From an uncultured Lentisphaeria bacterium (lineage in GTDB: Bacteria > Verrucomicrobiota > Lentisphaeria > Victivallales > Victivallaceae), in assembly GCA_949282965.1 (NCBI GenBank), contig CASDQW010000109.1, positions 92,182 through 156,181 on the forward strand: 64,000 nt of DNA, in the 5' to 3' direction. Both the position numbers and the translations under genes were made by a program. Positions 8,377 to 18,200 of the stretch are shown piece by piece. Each line of letters starts with the position of its first letter. Position 1 is the stretch's first letter. The notes below the pieces were generated by a model. That model saw only the letters and a list, made by a program, of their open reading frames with translations. It searched no databases and was not told the origin of the DNA.

Positions 8377-9872
8377 TTACCGACATGCATGTGCACCTGG
8401 TGGGGGACAACGGGGCGCGTCTGCTGACATCCGCGGCGCATTGCGGCGTTGACCGGCTGATTGTTTCCGATCTGGCGGACTGGTCTGAGTTCCCGGGGGA
8501 AGCCGCAGTTCGGGCGGCCAACGACCGGGCGGCGGCGTTTGCGGCGGAGACGCCGGGCCGGGTATTTTTCCTGGCCTATGTGAATCCGCAGCTGGAAACG
8601 GCGGAGGAAGAGGTGAAGCGCAGTGCCCGGATGGGGGCGGTCGGCGTCAAGCTCTGGATTTCGCTCCGGGACGAACGGAATCGTCTGGATCGTGCGGAAG
8701 CAATTCTGCACCTGGCGGCGCGTCTGGGGTTGCCGGTGCTGGTGCATACGTTCAGCCGGACGGATGCGCTGCTGCCGGGGGAACTGGATGCGGCGCGTTT
8801 TCTGGAGCTGGCCCGTCTGGCGCCGGAATGTACGCTGATCGGAGCGCACCTCGGCGGGAACTGGCGCAGTACCCTGGCGTTGTCGCAAGAATTGCCGGAC
8901 AATGTTTATTGGGATGTGTGCGGCGGTTATCCCGCCGCGGGGATGGTCGAGGCGGCGCTGGAGCAACTGGGGCCGGAACGGCTGCTGTGGGGATCGGATG
9001 CGCCGGGGCGGAGTTTCAGCTCTCAGCTGGCGAAGGTCTGGTTCGCCGCAATGCCGGACGCGGCGCGGGCGCTGATTTTGAACGGTAATGCCGAACGGAT
9101 TTTTCATCTGCCTCCGGCCGGGGCGCCGGTGCTGCCGGAGACTCCGGCCGTATCGGGTGAGCTGCCGGACGAGGGAGAGGAACATTTTGTTTTCTGTGGA
9201 AATTCACCGCTGGACGATTGTCCCGGAGCGACGCCGGAAGTGCTGGAGACTCTGCTGGCCAGTCAAGGGGTGCGGTGTGCCTATGCCGCAACGCTGGAAG
9301 GCTTTCAGCGGCAGGACCTGCACCGGGTGAATGCGGCGTTTCTGGCCGCCTGTGCCGGGTTGCGACGGGTCGTGCCGCTGGCGACGGTCAATCCCCGGCA
9401 GACCGGCTGGCGCGGCGTGCTGGCGGCGGCGCGGCGAAGCGGATTTCGCGGGCTGTGGGTGTCGCCGTATGTTCATGCGTGGCGGCCGGACGCTCCGGAA
9501 TTTGCGGAATTTCGGGCGGCGCTGGCGGCGACCGGGCTGCCGGTCTGGTTCAATGCGACGGTGGAGGATTACCGGTTTCGCCCATCGGGGTGGGATCCGC
9601 GGCCGGTGGCACCGGAGGAACTGGCCGCGTTTGCGGCGGAGCTGACGGCGTGTCCGCTGGTGATTCAGGGGATGGAGGTGACGAAGGATTTGCTGTCACT
9701 CCTGCCGGCGGCGGGAAAATGGCGGCTGGAATACTCCCGGCTGACTGACCGGGAGGAACGGTTGCCGGCGTTGTGCCGGGCTGGGGCGCGGGAACAGCTG
9801 GTCTGCGGCAGCGAATATCCGTTCCGGGCATTGACAGAGACCCGGCTGGCGGCGCGATGGCTGATGAAATGA
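8373..9872 (+). CDS. Tandem amidohydrolase: active N-terminal half fused to a degenerate second half
   Basis: This 499-residue protein has two amidohydrolase-like halves. The first (about 1-245) shows a full metal-site set: DMHVHL (His6, His8), LVHTFSR (His125), GAHLGG (His159) and WGSDAPG (Asp209). The second (about 270-499) follows the same fold order but lacks the metal ligands. There is no HxH at its first strand, WFNA replaces the third-strand His, VIQG replaces the GxH, and GSEYPF carries Glu in place of the catalytic Asp. Single-domain members of this family are typically 240-350 residues, so this is a fusion or internal duplication. It starts in an ATGA overlap with the aminotransferase. 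Substrate unknown. Confidence 0.82.
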   Translation: MITDMHVHLVGDNGARLLTSAAHCGVDRLIVSDLADWSEFPGEAAVRAANDRAAAFAAETPGRVFFLAYVNPQLETAEEEVKRSARMGAVGVKLWISLRDERNRLDRAEAILHLAARLGLPVLVHTFSRTDALLPGELDAARFLELARLAPECTLIGAHLGGNWRSTLALSQELPDNVYWDVCGGYPAAGMVEAALEQLGPERLLWGSDAPGRSFSSQLAKVWFAAMPDAARALILNGNAERIFHLPPAGAPVLPETPAVSGELPDEGEEHFVFCGNSPLDDCPGATPEVLETLLASQGVRCAYAATLEGFQRQDLHRVNAAFLAACAGLRRVVPLATVNPRQTGWRGVLAAARRSGFRGLWVSPYVHAWRPDAPEFAEFRAALAATGLPVWFNATVEDYRFRPSGWDPRPVAPEELAAFAAELTACPLVIQGMEVTKDLLSLLPAAGKWRLEYSRLTDREERLPALCRAGAREQLVCGSEYPFRALTETRLAARWLMK

Positions 9873-9917
9873 ACATATTGTGAAAATAAGAGAAAAAACA
9901 TCAGAAAGGAAATGAAG

Positions 9918-10943
9918 ATGACCAAAAAAATTACGTATGCGGGAACTCGGGAAAAAGTATTTTTTCCGGAGCTCTGGGGCCGGGAGAGCGAAGCGACGCT
10001 GCGGCGGTTGAACTGCAAGGTGGAGATTCCGGACTTTACGGAGGCGGAAGCGACGCCGGAAATGTGGCGGGATTTTCTGGCCGACAGTGATGCGATCATC
10101 ACGACCTGGTGCTCGCCGCGCATCGACGCCGGGATTCTGGCGCGGACGCCGAATCTGCAGATCGTGGGACATGCCGCCGGGTCGGTGGTGGACTATGTTT
10201 CACCGGAGCTGTTCGATTCCGGCGCGAAGGTGGTTTCCGCCAATGACGACATGGCGCACGCGGTGGCCGAATGGTGCCTGCTCGGCGGCCTGATGGGGCG
10301 GCGGAATGTGATGAGTTACACCTGCTTCGGCGGCAGCCGCAAGCCGGATTTCCCGGGACGCAGCAAATGCTCCTCTTTCCGGGCGGCGACGATCGGGATC
10401 TGGGGCTTCGGCGCGGTGGCGGCGCACCTGGTGTCCATGCTGCAGCCGCTGCTGCCGGATGAAATTCTGGTGAACAGCAGCCATATGAGTGCGGAGGAAG
10501 CCGCCCGGCGCGGAGTGACGCTGGTGGAACTGGACGAACTGCTGTCACGCAGCGACGTGGTGTTCACGCTGGCCGGTCTGAGCGACAAGACGGTCGGCAA
10601 ACTCGACGCCCGGCGTCTGGCGCTGCTCCGGGACGGCGCGGTGCTGGTCAATGCGGGACGGGGGCACCTGATTCAGGAGCAGGCGCTTTACGACGAGCTG
10701 TCGAAAGGCCGGATCACCGGGGTGCTGGACGTGTACCACCAGGAACCGCTGCCGGATGACAGTCCGCTGCTGTCCATGCCGAACGTGATTTTGACGCCGC
10801 ACAATGCCGGTTATCCGAGTCGGTACAATTACATCAGCACGATTCTGATGGAAATCGATCGCCGGTTCCGCGGTGAGCCGCTGCGGTATGAGGTGCGCCG
10901 GGAACAGGTGGCTTACATGACCACCGGAAAACTCAGCAAATGA
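9918..10943 (+). CDS. D-2-hydroxyacid dehydrogenase-like NAD(P)-dependent enzyme
   Basis: The 341-residue protein has the two-domain 2-hydroxyacid dehydrogenase architecture. The nucleotide-binding loop reads GIWGFGAVAAHL, that is GxGxxA instead of the usual GxGxxG. Catalytic Arg (NAGRGHLI), Glu (YHQEPLPDD) and His (LTPHNAGY) are all present. Two in-frame ATGs occur at 9912 and 9918. The AAAGGA site at 9905-9910 is 1 base from the first and 7 from the second, so 9918 is chosen. It lies 45 bp after the amidohydrolase and 4 bp before the next gene, so a single pathway operon is likely. The substrate is unknown. Confidence 0.87.
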   Translation: MTKKITYAGTREKVFFPELWGRESEATLRRLNCKVEIPDFTEAEATPEMWRDFLADSDAIITTWCSPRIDAGILARTPNLQIVGHAAGSVVDYVSPELFDSGAKVVSANDDMAHAVAEWCLLGGLMGRRNVMSYTCFGGSRKPDFPGRSKCSSFRAATIGIWGFGAVAAHLVSMLQPLLPDEILVNSSHMSAEEAARRGVTLVELDELLSRSDVVFTLAGLSDKTVGKLDARRLALLRDGAVLVNAGRGHLIQEQALYDELSKGRITGVLDVYHQEPLPDDSPLLSMPNVILTPHNAGYPSRYNYISTILMEIDRRFRGEPLRYEVRREQVAYMTTGKLSK

Positions 10944-10947
10944 GCCG

Positions 10948-11706
10948 ATGAGCATCGTTTCCTGCGCCAACAAGTCGCCCCGCCGGTTGTGCGAGGAGGT
11001 GGAGAAGGTGCTGCCGCCCGACTTCGGTCGGGTGGTGCGCCGGCCGTTCAATCATTACACGCCGACCATGACCGACTGGTGGATGGTGCCGTCGCTGGAG
11101 CTGCCGTTTTTCAAATTCGGCAAATACGCTTTTTTCTGGGATGCGAACGTGCGTGATTCCATTGCCTGCGGCTTGTTTCTGTCCAAGGGGCTGGATCCGG
11201 CGTTGCGCAGCGTGTATCCTTCCCGGAAGGGACGGCGGCTGATCATGGACGACACCTGGGCCTGGCATGATTTTCTGCCGGCGGCGCTGGGGGGCGGGCT
11301 GGGCGAGCTGATTCGCGACGCGGCCATGGACTGTCCGCTGCCGTGGCGGATGGTGTTTGACGGCGGCTATGTGGATGATCCCGGGTTGTTCGATCCCGGG
11401 ACCGAGACGAACCGGCGCGACCGGTATGAGCTCGAGTATGATGTGGCAAACGACTCCTGGCGGGTGCTCCGCGGCACGAAGCGGGAGGCGATGTGTTTGA
11501 AGTTTCTCAACCGGGTCCGGGACGGGCGTTCAATGGCGGCGGCGTTTGAAACGCTGCGGGAGGAGTCGTTTCTCTGGTGCGACGTCTGGATCGGAGTGCG
11601 TCCGGCGGTGCGGGAATACGGCGAATTTGAACCCGGCGAGACGGTGTGGGACGCCCGGGAGATTTACGAGCGGGTGCTGGCGCCCTTCCGGCGTTTCGTG
11701 CATTGA
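10948..11706 (+). CDS. Uncharacterised 252-residue protein
   Basis: I do not recognise a family. The product is a soluble, aromatic-rich, acidic protein with no signal peptide or membrane segment. It has conspicuous clusters such as MTDWWMVPSLELPFF, FFWDANVRDS, MDDTWAWHDF and LWCDVWIGVR. It contains four cysteines but no metal-binding spacing. The gene starts 4 bp after the dehydrogenase stop and has the same codon use, so it is very probably translated with the aminotransferase-amidohydrolase-dehydrogenase set. It may be an auxiliary or binding protein, or an enzyme of an undescribed family. Confidence 0.75.
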   Translation: MSIVSCANKSPRRLCEEVEKVLPPDFGRVVRRPFNHYTPTMTDWWMVPSLELPFFKFGKYAFFWDANVRDSIACGLFLSKGLDPALRSVYPSRKGRRLIMDDTWAWHDFLPAALGGGLGELIRDAAMDCPLPWRMVFDGGYVDDPGLFDPGTETNRRDRYELEYDVANDSWRVLRGTKREAMCLKFLNRVRDGRSMAAAFETLREESFLWCDVWIGVRPAVREYGEFEPGETVWDAREIYERVLAPFRRFVH

Positions 11707-11728
11707 AGACGGGCAGAGGGCGGAAGCG

Positions 11729-12154
11729 ATGTGGATCGCGGGAACGTATTTCGTGCCGGATAGTGAGCTGGAATGGCACTTTGTACTTGCCGGCGGGCCT
11801 GGTGGACAGCATGTCAACAAGAGTTCGACCGCAGTGCGGTTGTCGTTTGATATTGCCGGGTCTGCGGCGTTGCCGGAATCGGTGCGTCTCCGGCTGCTGG
11901 AGCGTTTAAGAGAGCGCCTTGTTGCCGGGCGCGTGGTGATGGTGACGGCACAGGGCGAACGGTCGCAACTCCGGAATCGACGGGAAGCCGTTGCCCGACT
12001 GGAACGGTTGCTGACTGCAGCGCTGGTGACGCCGAAGCCGCGACGACCGACCCGTCCCGGCGCCGGAGCGATCCGGCGGCGTCTGGAGGAGAAGAAACAT
12101 CGCGCCGCCATCAAGCGCGACCGTTCCGGCGGCTGCCGGAAGGAATGGGAATAG
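11729..12154 (+). CDS. arfB: Alternative ribosome-rescue factor ArfB (YaeJ), peptidyl-tRNA hydrolase
   Basis: The 141-residue protein has the release-factor GGQ motif in AGGPGGQHVNKSST (Gly25-Gly26-Gln27). Its C-terminal tail is strongly basic (RRRLEEKKHRAAIKRDR), the part that enters the empty mRNA channel of stalled ribosomes. Length and layout match ArfB (about 140 residues) rather than RF1/RF2, which carry codon-recognition domains. ArfB hydrolyses peptidyl-tRNA on non-stop ribosomes. It begins 22 bp after the unknown gene and ends 4 bp before the next. The upstream open frame to 11546 is a shadow of the preceding gene. Confidence 0.93.
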   Translation: MWIAGTYFVPDSELEWHFVLAGGPGGQHVNKSSTAVRLSFDIAGSAALPESVRLRLLERLRERLVAGRVVMVTAQGERSQLRNRREAVARLERLLTAALVTPKPRRPTRPGAGAIRRRLEEKKHRAAIKRDRSGGCRKEWE

Positions 12155-12158
12155 AAAC

Positions 12159-13295
12159 ATGCACAAGATTCCTTTCAACAAACCCTATATTGCGGGACGG
12201 GAGCTGGATTACATTGCCCAGGCGGTGGCGAACGAGCATCTGTCCGGGAACGGCCCGTTTACGCGCCGGTGCAACGACTGGCTGGAGCGGCGCCTCGGCG
12301 CGCGTAAGGTGCTGCTGACCCATTCCTGTTCCGCGGCGCTGGAAATGGCGGCGATTCTCTGCGACATCCGTCCGGGAGATGAATTCATTGTGCCGAGTTA
12401 CACCTTTGTTTCGACGGCGAACGCGTTTGTGCTGCGCGGCGGGATTCCGGTATTCGTGGACATTCGACCGGACACCATGAATCTCGACGAACGGCTGATC
12501 GAACAGGCGGTTACGCCCCGGACCCGGGCGATCGTGCCGGTGCATTACGCCGGAATCGGCTGCGACATGGCGGCGATCATGGAAATCGCCCGGCGACATC
12601 ATCTGCTGGTGGTCGAGGATGCGGCGCAGGGCGTGTGCGCCTTCCGGGACGGACGGGCGCTGGGGACGATCGGACATCTGGGCTGCTACAGCTTTCATGA
12701 AACGAAAAACTTCATTTCCGGAGAAGGCGGGGCGCTGGTCGTCAATGACGAAAGCCTGATCGAGCGGGCCGAGATCGTTCTGGAAAAAGGCACCGACCGC
12801 AGCCGTTTTTTCCGCGGCATGGTGGACAAATATACCTGGGTGGACATCGGCTCCAGCTACCTGCCCAGCGAAATGATCGCGGCCTTTCTTTTCGGCCAGC
12901 TGGAAATGGCGGAAACCATCACTGCAAAACGGCTGGCCATCTGGAACGCCTATCATGTCGCGCTGGCCCCGCTGGAAGACGCCGGTCTCCTGCGTCGTCC
13001 GATCGTGCCGTCGGGCTGCGTACAAAACGCCCATATGTATTACATTCTGCTGAACAGCGGCGAAGAACGGGCCCGTCTGACGGCCTTTCTGGCGGAATCG
13101 GGCATTCAGGCGGTTTTTCACTATGTGCCGCTGCATTCCTCGACCAAGGGGCTGGAACTGGGGGGAGGGCGTTACCGGCTGCCGGTAACGGACGATGTGG
13201 CGGAACGGCTGCTGCGGCTGCCCTGTTATTTTGAATTGACTCTGGACGAGGTGGCCTTCGTCTGCGACCGGGTGGCCGCCGGGCTGACCCGTTGA
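12159..13295 (+). CDS. DegT/DnrJ/EryC1/StrS sugar aminotransferase, WecE/RffA-type
   Basis: This 378-residue PLP enzyme begins IPFNKPYIAGRELDYI and shows GARKVLLTHSCSAALEMAA, VPSYTFVSTANAFVLRGG, VEDAAQG and SFHETKNFISGEGG, in which Lys183 would hold PLP. These closely match dTDP-4-amino-4,6-dideoxygalactose transaminase (WecE/RffA), which makes the nucleotide sugar used in enterobacterial common antigen and other surface glycans. No other nucleotide-sugar genes adjoin it, so the exact dTDP-sugar is inferred from motif similarity. It lies 4 bp after arfB, as part of the same dense plus-strand run, which ends here at a strong hairpin. Confidence 0.9.
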   Translation: MHKIPFNKPYIAGRELDYIAQAVANEHLSGNGPFTRRCNDWLERRLGARKVLLTHSCSAALEMAAILCDIRPGDEFIVPSYTFVSTANAFVLRGGIPVFVDIRPDTMNLDERLIEQAVTPRTRAIVPVHYAGIGCDMAAIMEIARRHHLLVVEDAAQGVCAFRDGRALGTIGHLGCYSFHETKNFISGEGGALVVNDESLIERAEIVLEKGTDRSRFFRGMVDKYTWVDIGSSYLPSEMIAAFLFGQLEMAETITAKRLAIWNAYHVALAPLEDAGLLRRPIVPSGCVQNAHMYYILLNSGEERARLTAFLAESGIQAVFHYVPLHSSTKGLELGGGRYRLPVTDDVAERLLRLPCYFELTLDEVAFVCDRVAAGLTR

Positions 13296-13330
13296 ATCGG
13301 GACGGCGGAAAAACCGCCGTCCCGTTCAAC
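13291..13330. terminator. Long hairpin between convergent genes, probable bidirectional terminator
   Basis: The sequence contains GGGACGGCGG, five A, CCGCCGTCCC (perfect 10-bp stem), extended by GTTGAA at 13291 and TTCAAC at its far end. It sits exactly between the convergent WecE-type gene and the nitroreductase gene. No long T run follows on either strand, so terminator function is likely but not certain. Confidence 0.6.
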
Positions 13331-13340
13331 CGGAATGCCG

Positions 13341-13913
13341 TCAGCGCCAGGTGGTGACGGCGTCCACCGTGAGCTTGGGCACATGAAGCACCCGGGCCTC
13401 ATCCAGATAATAGGCGACGTCGCCGCCTTCCGGAATGTCTTCCATGACCGGCTGCTCGGCGGGATAACCCACCGCCACCAGGTACAGCAGCAGCCGATCG
13501 TCCGGCAATGCCAGAACCCGCCGCACTTCCGATTCCTGAAAGGCGCCGATCCAGCAGCAGCCGATCCCCAGATTCCACGCGGCGAATTCCAGGCTCTGGA
13601 TGGCCGCGCCCGCGTCCGCGTGCAGGGTTTTCCGGTCCGGCGGTGTCGCCAGCACCGCAATGAAGGCCGGCGGGGCGGTTTTTCCGGGGACCGGATCGCG
13701 CCCCGGTTTCACCCGGGCCGCATAGGCCGTGAACGGGAAAATCGCCGCCACCAGCTCCGGATCACGGATGACCTGGTATCGCAACTGCTGCGTATTGGCG
13801 CCGCAGGAGGCGCGCCGGGCGGCGTCGATCAACTGCCGGAACGCCGTTTCCGGTACCGGACGCTGTTCGAAAAAACGAATGGTCCGACGTTGCAGAATTT
13901 CTGAAAAATCCAT
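13341..13913 (-). CDS. Nitroreductase-family FMN oxidoreductase
   Basis: The 190-residue protein is of typical nitroreductase length. It starts MDFSEILQRRTIRFFEQRPV, with the Arg-rich FMN phosphate-binding N-terminus. Further family features are ARRASCGANTQQLRYQVI, the DAGAAIQSLEFAAWNLGIGCCWIG helix region and LVAVGYPAEQP. Such enzymes use FMN and NAD(P)H to reduce quinones, nitro groups or enones. An in-frame GTG at 13937 would add eight residues but lacks family similarity, so the ATG at 13913 is used. It follows the Gfo/Idh gene by 26 bp, or only 2 bp if the GTG is used, so the two are probably cotranscribed. Confidence 0.88.
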   Translation of the reverse strand: MDFSEILQRRTIRFFEQRPVPETAFRQLIDAARRASCGANTQQLRYQVIRDPELVAAIFPFTAYAARVKPGRDPVPGKTAPPAFIAVLATPPDRKTLHADAGAAIQSLEFAAWNLGIGCCWIGAFQESEVRRVLALPDDRLLLYLVAVGYPAEQPVMEDIPEGGDVAYYLDEARVLHVPKLTVDAVTTWR

Positions 13914-13939
13914 GATGTGTCCGTCCGTTTCCGCCACAT

Positions 13940-15121
13940 TCAGCGTACAGTTTTGCGCGCGGTCTGCTGCCCTTCCTCAAAATAGGCCGCCAGATCCGGC
14001 GCCAGGGCCGGAATGTGCCGCGGCTGATTGCCGTTGCGCATGGAGTCATGCCCCAGCACACCGACCGCGACGGAGTTGCGCGCCGCTACCGGATTGGCGT
14101 TGGTCGGGGCGCCGTCGCGGACAAAGGCGAGGAAATTCTCCACCACCTGCGGGTCGGAGCCGCCGTGAGTGCCGGACAGCGGTTTCAAATGATGAATGAT
14201 GTCCGGGGTTTTGCGAGGGCCGCGCCGGGTCCAGACGTGGATTTCGCAATCACCGTTGTCGCCGATGTTTTCGACGCGGCCGCGGGTGCCGATGAAGGTG
14301 TAGTTGCGTTCCGCGTCCGGCGTGTAGTGACATTGCAGGTAGGTGGCCTGGGCACCGTTGGCCATCTGCATCAGGATCATGTTGTGGTCTTCCACGTCAA
14401 TGATCGGCGAGAAGCCGGTCTGTTCCAGCGGCGGCCACTGTTCGTCGTTGAAGGCGGCGCAGCCGGGAGTGTCCGGCGAACGGCGGGCGCAGCGATTATA
14501 GACCGAGAGCATCCCCATTCCGACCACATCCCGGGTGTAGGTGCCCATGATGAAATGCATGACGTCGATGTCATGCGCGCCTTTCTGCAGCAACAGCCCG
14601 GTGGTGTTTTTCCGCTCTGAATGCCAGTCGCGGAAATAAGCGTCGCCGCCGTAGTTGATGAAGTGGCGGCACCAGCCGGCCTGGATGTCTCCAATCAGTC
14701 CGGAATCGACGATCTCTTTCATTTTCAGGATGGCGGGGAAATAGCGCATGTTGTGGCCGACGAACAACCGGGATCCGGTACGACGGGCGGTTTCAAGAAT
14801 CCGGTCGCAGCCTTCGATGGTGATGGCCATCGGCTTTTCCAGGTAAATGTGTTTGCCGGCCTCCAGCGCGGCCAGGGCCATTTCCTCGTGCAGATAATCC
14901 GGCGTCATGATGAAAACCACTTCAATTTGTGGATTTTCCAGAACTTTCCGGTAATCATTGGTGGTGGTGGCGTTCGGAAACTTCTCCCGGAAGGCAGCAT
15001 TGGCTTCTTCGCGGATATCCGCCCCCATCCGGATTTCCCATCCTTTTTCCGGCTGATGAGCCTGCCATGCGTGATGACCGCGGCCGCCGGTACCGATGAC
15101 TCCGATTCCTGTCGTTTTCAT
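13940..15121 (-). CDS. Gfo/Idh/MocA-family NAD(P)-dependent oxidoreductase
   Basis: The 393-residue protein has an N-terminal Rossmann fold with GVIGTGGRGHH, followed by FIMTPDYLHEEMALAALEAGKHIYLEKPMA. EKP is the motif that supplies the catalytic lysine region. The C-terminal alpha/beta domain carries GAHDIDVMHFIMG, a typical substrate-binding His/Asp helix. The family oxidises or reduces sugars, inositols and sugar-like compounds. The ATG has a strong GGAAGGA ribosome binding site. It lies 84 bp downstream of the heparinase-like gene on the same strand, so it probably processes the released sugar. The substrate is not known. Confidence 0.9.
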   Translation of the reverse strand: MKTTGIGVIGTGGRGHHAWQAHQPEKGWEIRMGADIREEANAAFREKFPNATTTNDYRKVLENPQIEVVFIMTPDYLHEEMALAALEAGKHIYLEKPMAITIEGCDRILETARRTGSRLFVGHNMRYFPAILKMKEIVDSGLIGDIQAGWCRHFINYGGDAYFRDWHSERKNTTGLLLQKGAHDIDVMHFIMGTYTRDVVGMGMLSVYNRCARRSPDTPGCAAFNDEQWPPLEQTGFSPIIDVEDHNMILMQMANGAQATYLQCHYTPDAERNYTFIGTRGRVENIGDNGDCEIHVWTRRGPRKTPDIIHHLKPLSGTHGGSDPQVVENFLAFVRDGAPTNANPVAARNSVAVGVLGHDSMRNGNQPRHIPALAPDLAAYFEEGQQTARKTVR

Positions 15122-15205
15122 GTTGCATCCTTCCTTCGATATAAAATTGGGATCTTAGAAGTGAATGTTGCCAGTTGATTTATCTTTCCGGTCAGCAAAC
15201 GGCAC

Positions 15206-18200
15206 TCAGGGCAGCAGCCGGAGGCTGACGATCGAATTCCAGGCGTTGTCGCTGTTGCCGCGTCCGGTGAAACGCAAACGCCACACCGGGCGACGGCTGA
15301 ATTTCACGTCCTCGAAATCCTCGGTCTTTCCGGAGCTTTCGCCATCGAAGACGGTGTCGTATTGTTTGCCGTCGGGCGAGGTTTCCAATTTGAATCCAGC
15401 CTTGCGGGCGCTGCCGAGCAACCATTTGATACCGACCCCGGAGAGTTCCACCGGCTGGAAGAAAACCAGTTCAAAGACGGCGTTGCGTCCCATGGCGGCA
15501 AAATAATCGCGGCGCTGATTATCCGGCAGCAGCATGCCGCGGAATTCCTGTTGTGAGTTCGCCAGTTTCGATTCAAAACGGAAGATTTCGGCGGCAAGCG
15601 GCGAATTGCATTCATAGCGTTGCAGAACCTGTTGGTCCATGTCGTTCCAAGTGGCGCTGCAACCGGAGAAGGCGCAGAGAAAATCCAGCGGGATCAGCCA
15701 TTCTTCGCCCTGCCGGACCGGCGGTTTTTCCAGTTTGATGTTCTTCCCGTTGAGCTCGGCATCGGATTGTTTGTGGCGGAGTTGGACGGTATGCTTGCCA
15801 CGTCGCAGCGTCAGCGTGTCGCCGTCGGCGTCGGCCTGAATGCCCAGTTGCGTCAGTTGCGGTCGAATGTAACTCAGACGAATGGCGTCATCATCCGGAA
15901 TCTGCCGGGAGGCCGGATCCGGAAGTTCCGGCGCTTCGTCGACAACCGCCGGCAGTTCCGGCGCTCCGGGCGTGGCTTCCGGCTGCGCCCGCCAGGCTCC
16001 CGGGGGTAGTGTGGTCAGCAGCACCCCGCCGCCGTTGTCCGCAACCCGTCCCCGGAATTGCCGGGCGCGGTCGGCGGAAACGATGGTCCAGTCTCCCGGA
16101 CGCAGACCGGTGAGGAGCACCCGGGACGGTGTGCCGTTAGCTGGAACGGTGAAGTCAAAACCGGCGGCGATGGCCGTATGTTCCCGGGGCATGGCCACCG
16201 TCCATTCCTTGACTTGAAAGAGCAGGGCCGGGCCGTTTTCGACAAATCCGACCGGCAGTTTGTCCGCTCCACTGTCAGCCAGGGTGATGGCCGTGGCGAA
16301 GACTTCGTCGCTGCGATCGGCCTTCGGCGAGAACATCGCCCGATAGCCGCGTCCCTCGGGCGTATCCGGTGCGGGAATCGGGTAGCTTTTGCCGAAAACG
16401 TCCATATCCGGCGCGCCGCCGGTAACGGTCAGCTGTCGTTCTTCCGGACGGGGCAGGAACATGTCGACGTGCATGGTCCCGGAACGTTTGGTGATGCGAT
16501 TGGTTGCCCGGAGGCCGGTTTCGGTGGCAATCGGTTTAACCAGCGTGTTGATCTGCCAGTATTTCTTGAATTCCGGTCGGGCGGTCGTCAAGCGGTCGCA
16601 GACCAGCAGTGCCGCCGGATGGGCGGGATCGCCGAGGTTGAGAAAGACGAAGCGCCGGACGTACTGCTTGACCTTGGCCGAGTAAGCCGGAGCGAGATCG
16701 ACGCTGAACAACCCGTAAAGCGGCCGCCGTTGCGAGGGGCCGAATGCGGAGGCGAGAACTTTCCCCACCTGGTTTTCGACACGGTTGAGCATTTCGTTCC
16801 GGTTGGCGGGGCTGTAGAGGACAAATCGCTGGCCGCCGTCATTGTCGCCGTAACGGAAATCTTCGTCGGGATCCATGACCAGCAGCGTGTTTTTGGAGAC
16901 CGAGCGCTTGGCGAAATTATAATCGTAGGGCGTCCCGTAGAAGTGATACTCCCCGAGGTCCGCCGCCTGAATGCCCCGGTAGAAAATCTGAAAGGCACCG
17001 CCGACAGCGTGCATGTGGCCGCCGAAATGGACGCCGCCGCCGCGCATTTCCACGACGACATCATCGTTGATCGGCGAGACCGTCCAGCCGGTGCGCATGA
17101 TCAGGGAGCCGATGATATTGCCGCTGTCGCGGGCCAGCGGCAGCCGGGTCAGATCCGGTTCCGCCGGAAGTTTCGGGTCATTGACCAGCAAATAGAGCAG
17201 CGCGTTATTCTTCCAGTCGCTCTTGCGGTTGAATTCGCCTTTCAACAGCGGATCGGCAGCATAACTGTAAAGCAGCAGCATGGTGTCCGGCGTATTCCAG
17301 TTGTAGCCGCAGATGCCGTCGCCGTCGCGCAGCATCTGGGAGTCCGGGAGCCGCGCGTAAAGCCAGTAGCCGCCAAGGTTTTTCAGATTGGCCGGATAGA
17401 TTTCCCGGCCGGTCATCCGGCGCAGCAGCCAGGCCGCGTGCAATTCCCAGCCGAAGCGGTAGGCACCATAGGAAATACCCTGATTGTGGCGCGGCGACTG
17501 GTATTCGATCTGGCGCATCGGCACGACTTCCTCCAGCAGCCGGTAGGAACAATATTGATAGGGGACGGGATCGCGTTCATAAATGGCGATCGACATGGAG
17601 AGCAGATCCCGGTTGACCTGGGCTTCGTTGCCGTGGCTGTTGGCGACGATCTGCTTGAAGGGCGGCCAGCCGATTTCCATATCGTCGGCCAGACGTAACA
17701 TGTGGCGGTAGAAGAGTTCACGGTCCGCTTCGGAAAGCAGCGGATAACACCAGTCGTAGACCAGGGCAGAGGAGTAGATCGCCGAACCGATTTCGCGGGT
17801 AATGTCGAGCATGTTGCCGAAGGAGACGTACGGCAGGTAGGCTTTCAGCAATGCCACGGCCTCCCGCCCGATGGCCTCATCGCCGGTCATCAAATAGAAA
17901 AATGCCTTCTGGATGACCGCGGTTTCCAGCGCAGGATTGTGCGCAGCCTCGCGGGTGGGATCCGACTGATACGGGAAGGGGGTTCGGGCCTTACCGGAAA
18001 TCCATTCCCAGGCTTTGCGGTTTTCGCCCTGCGTGAGCCGTTCCCGGATGCGCGGCAGTTCCGCCGGGGTTACCCAGAGTCGTGGATGGGCTGCCGGCGG
18101 GACGATCTTCGGCTGATACTGCTGCACCCGGAGCGGGACCGCGGGCGGCGTGTACGGGGTGATTTCCAGATAGCCGAGCTGGAGACCGGCAGGGAGTTTC

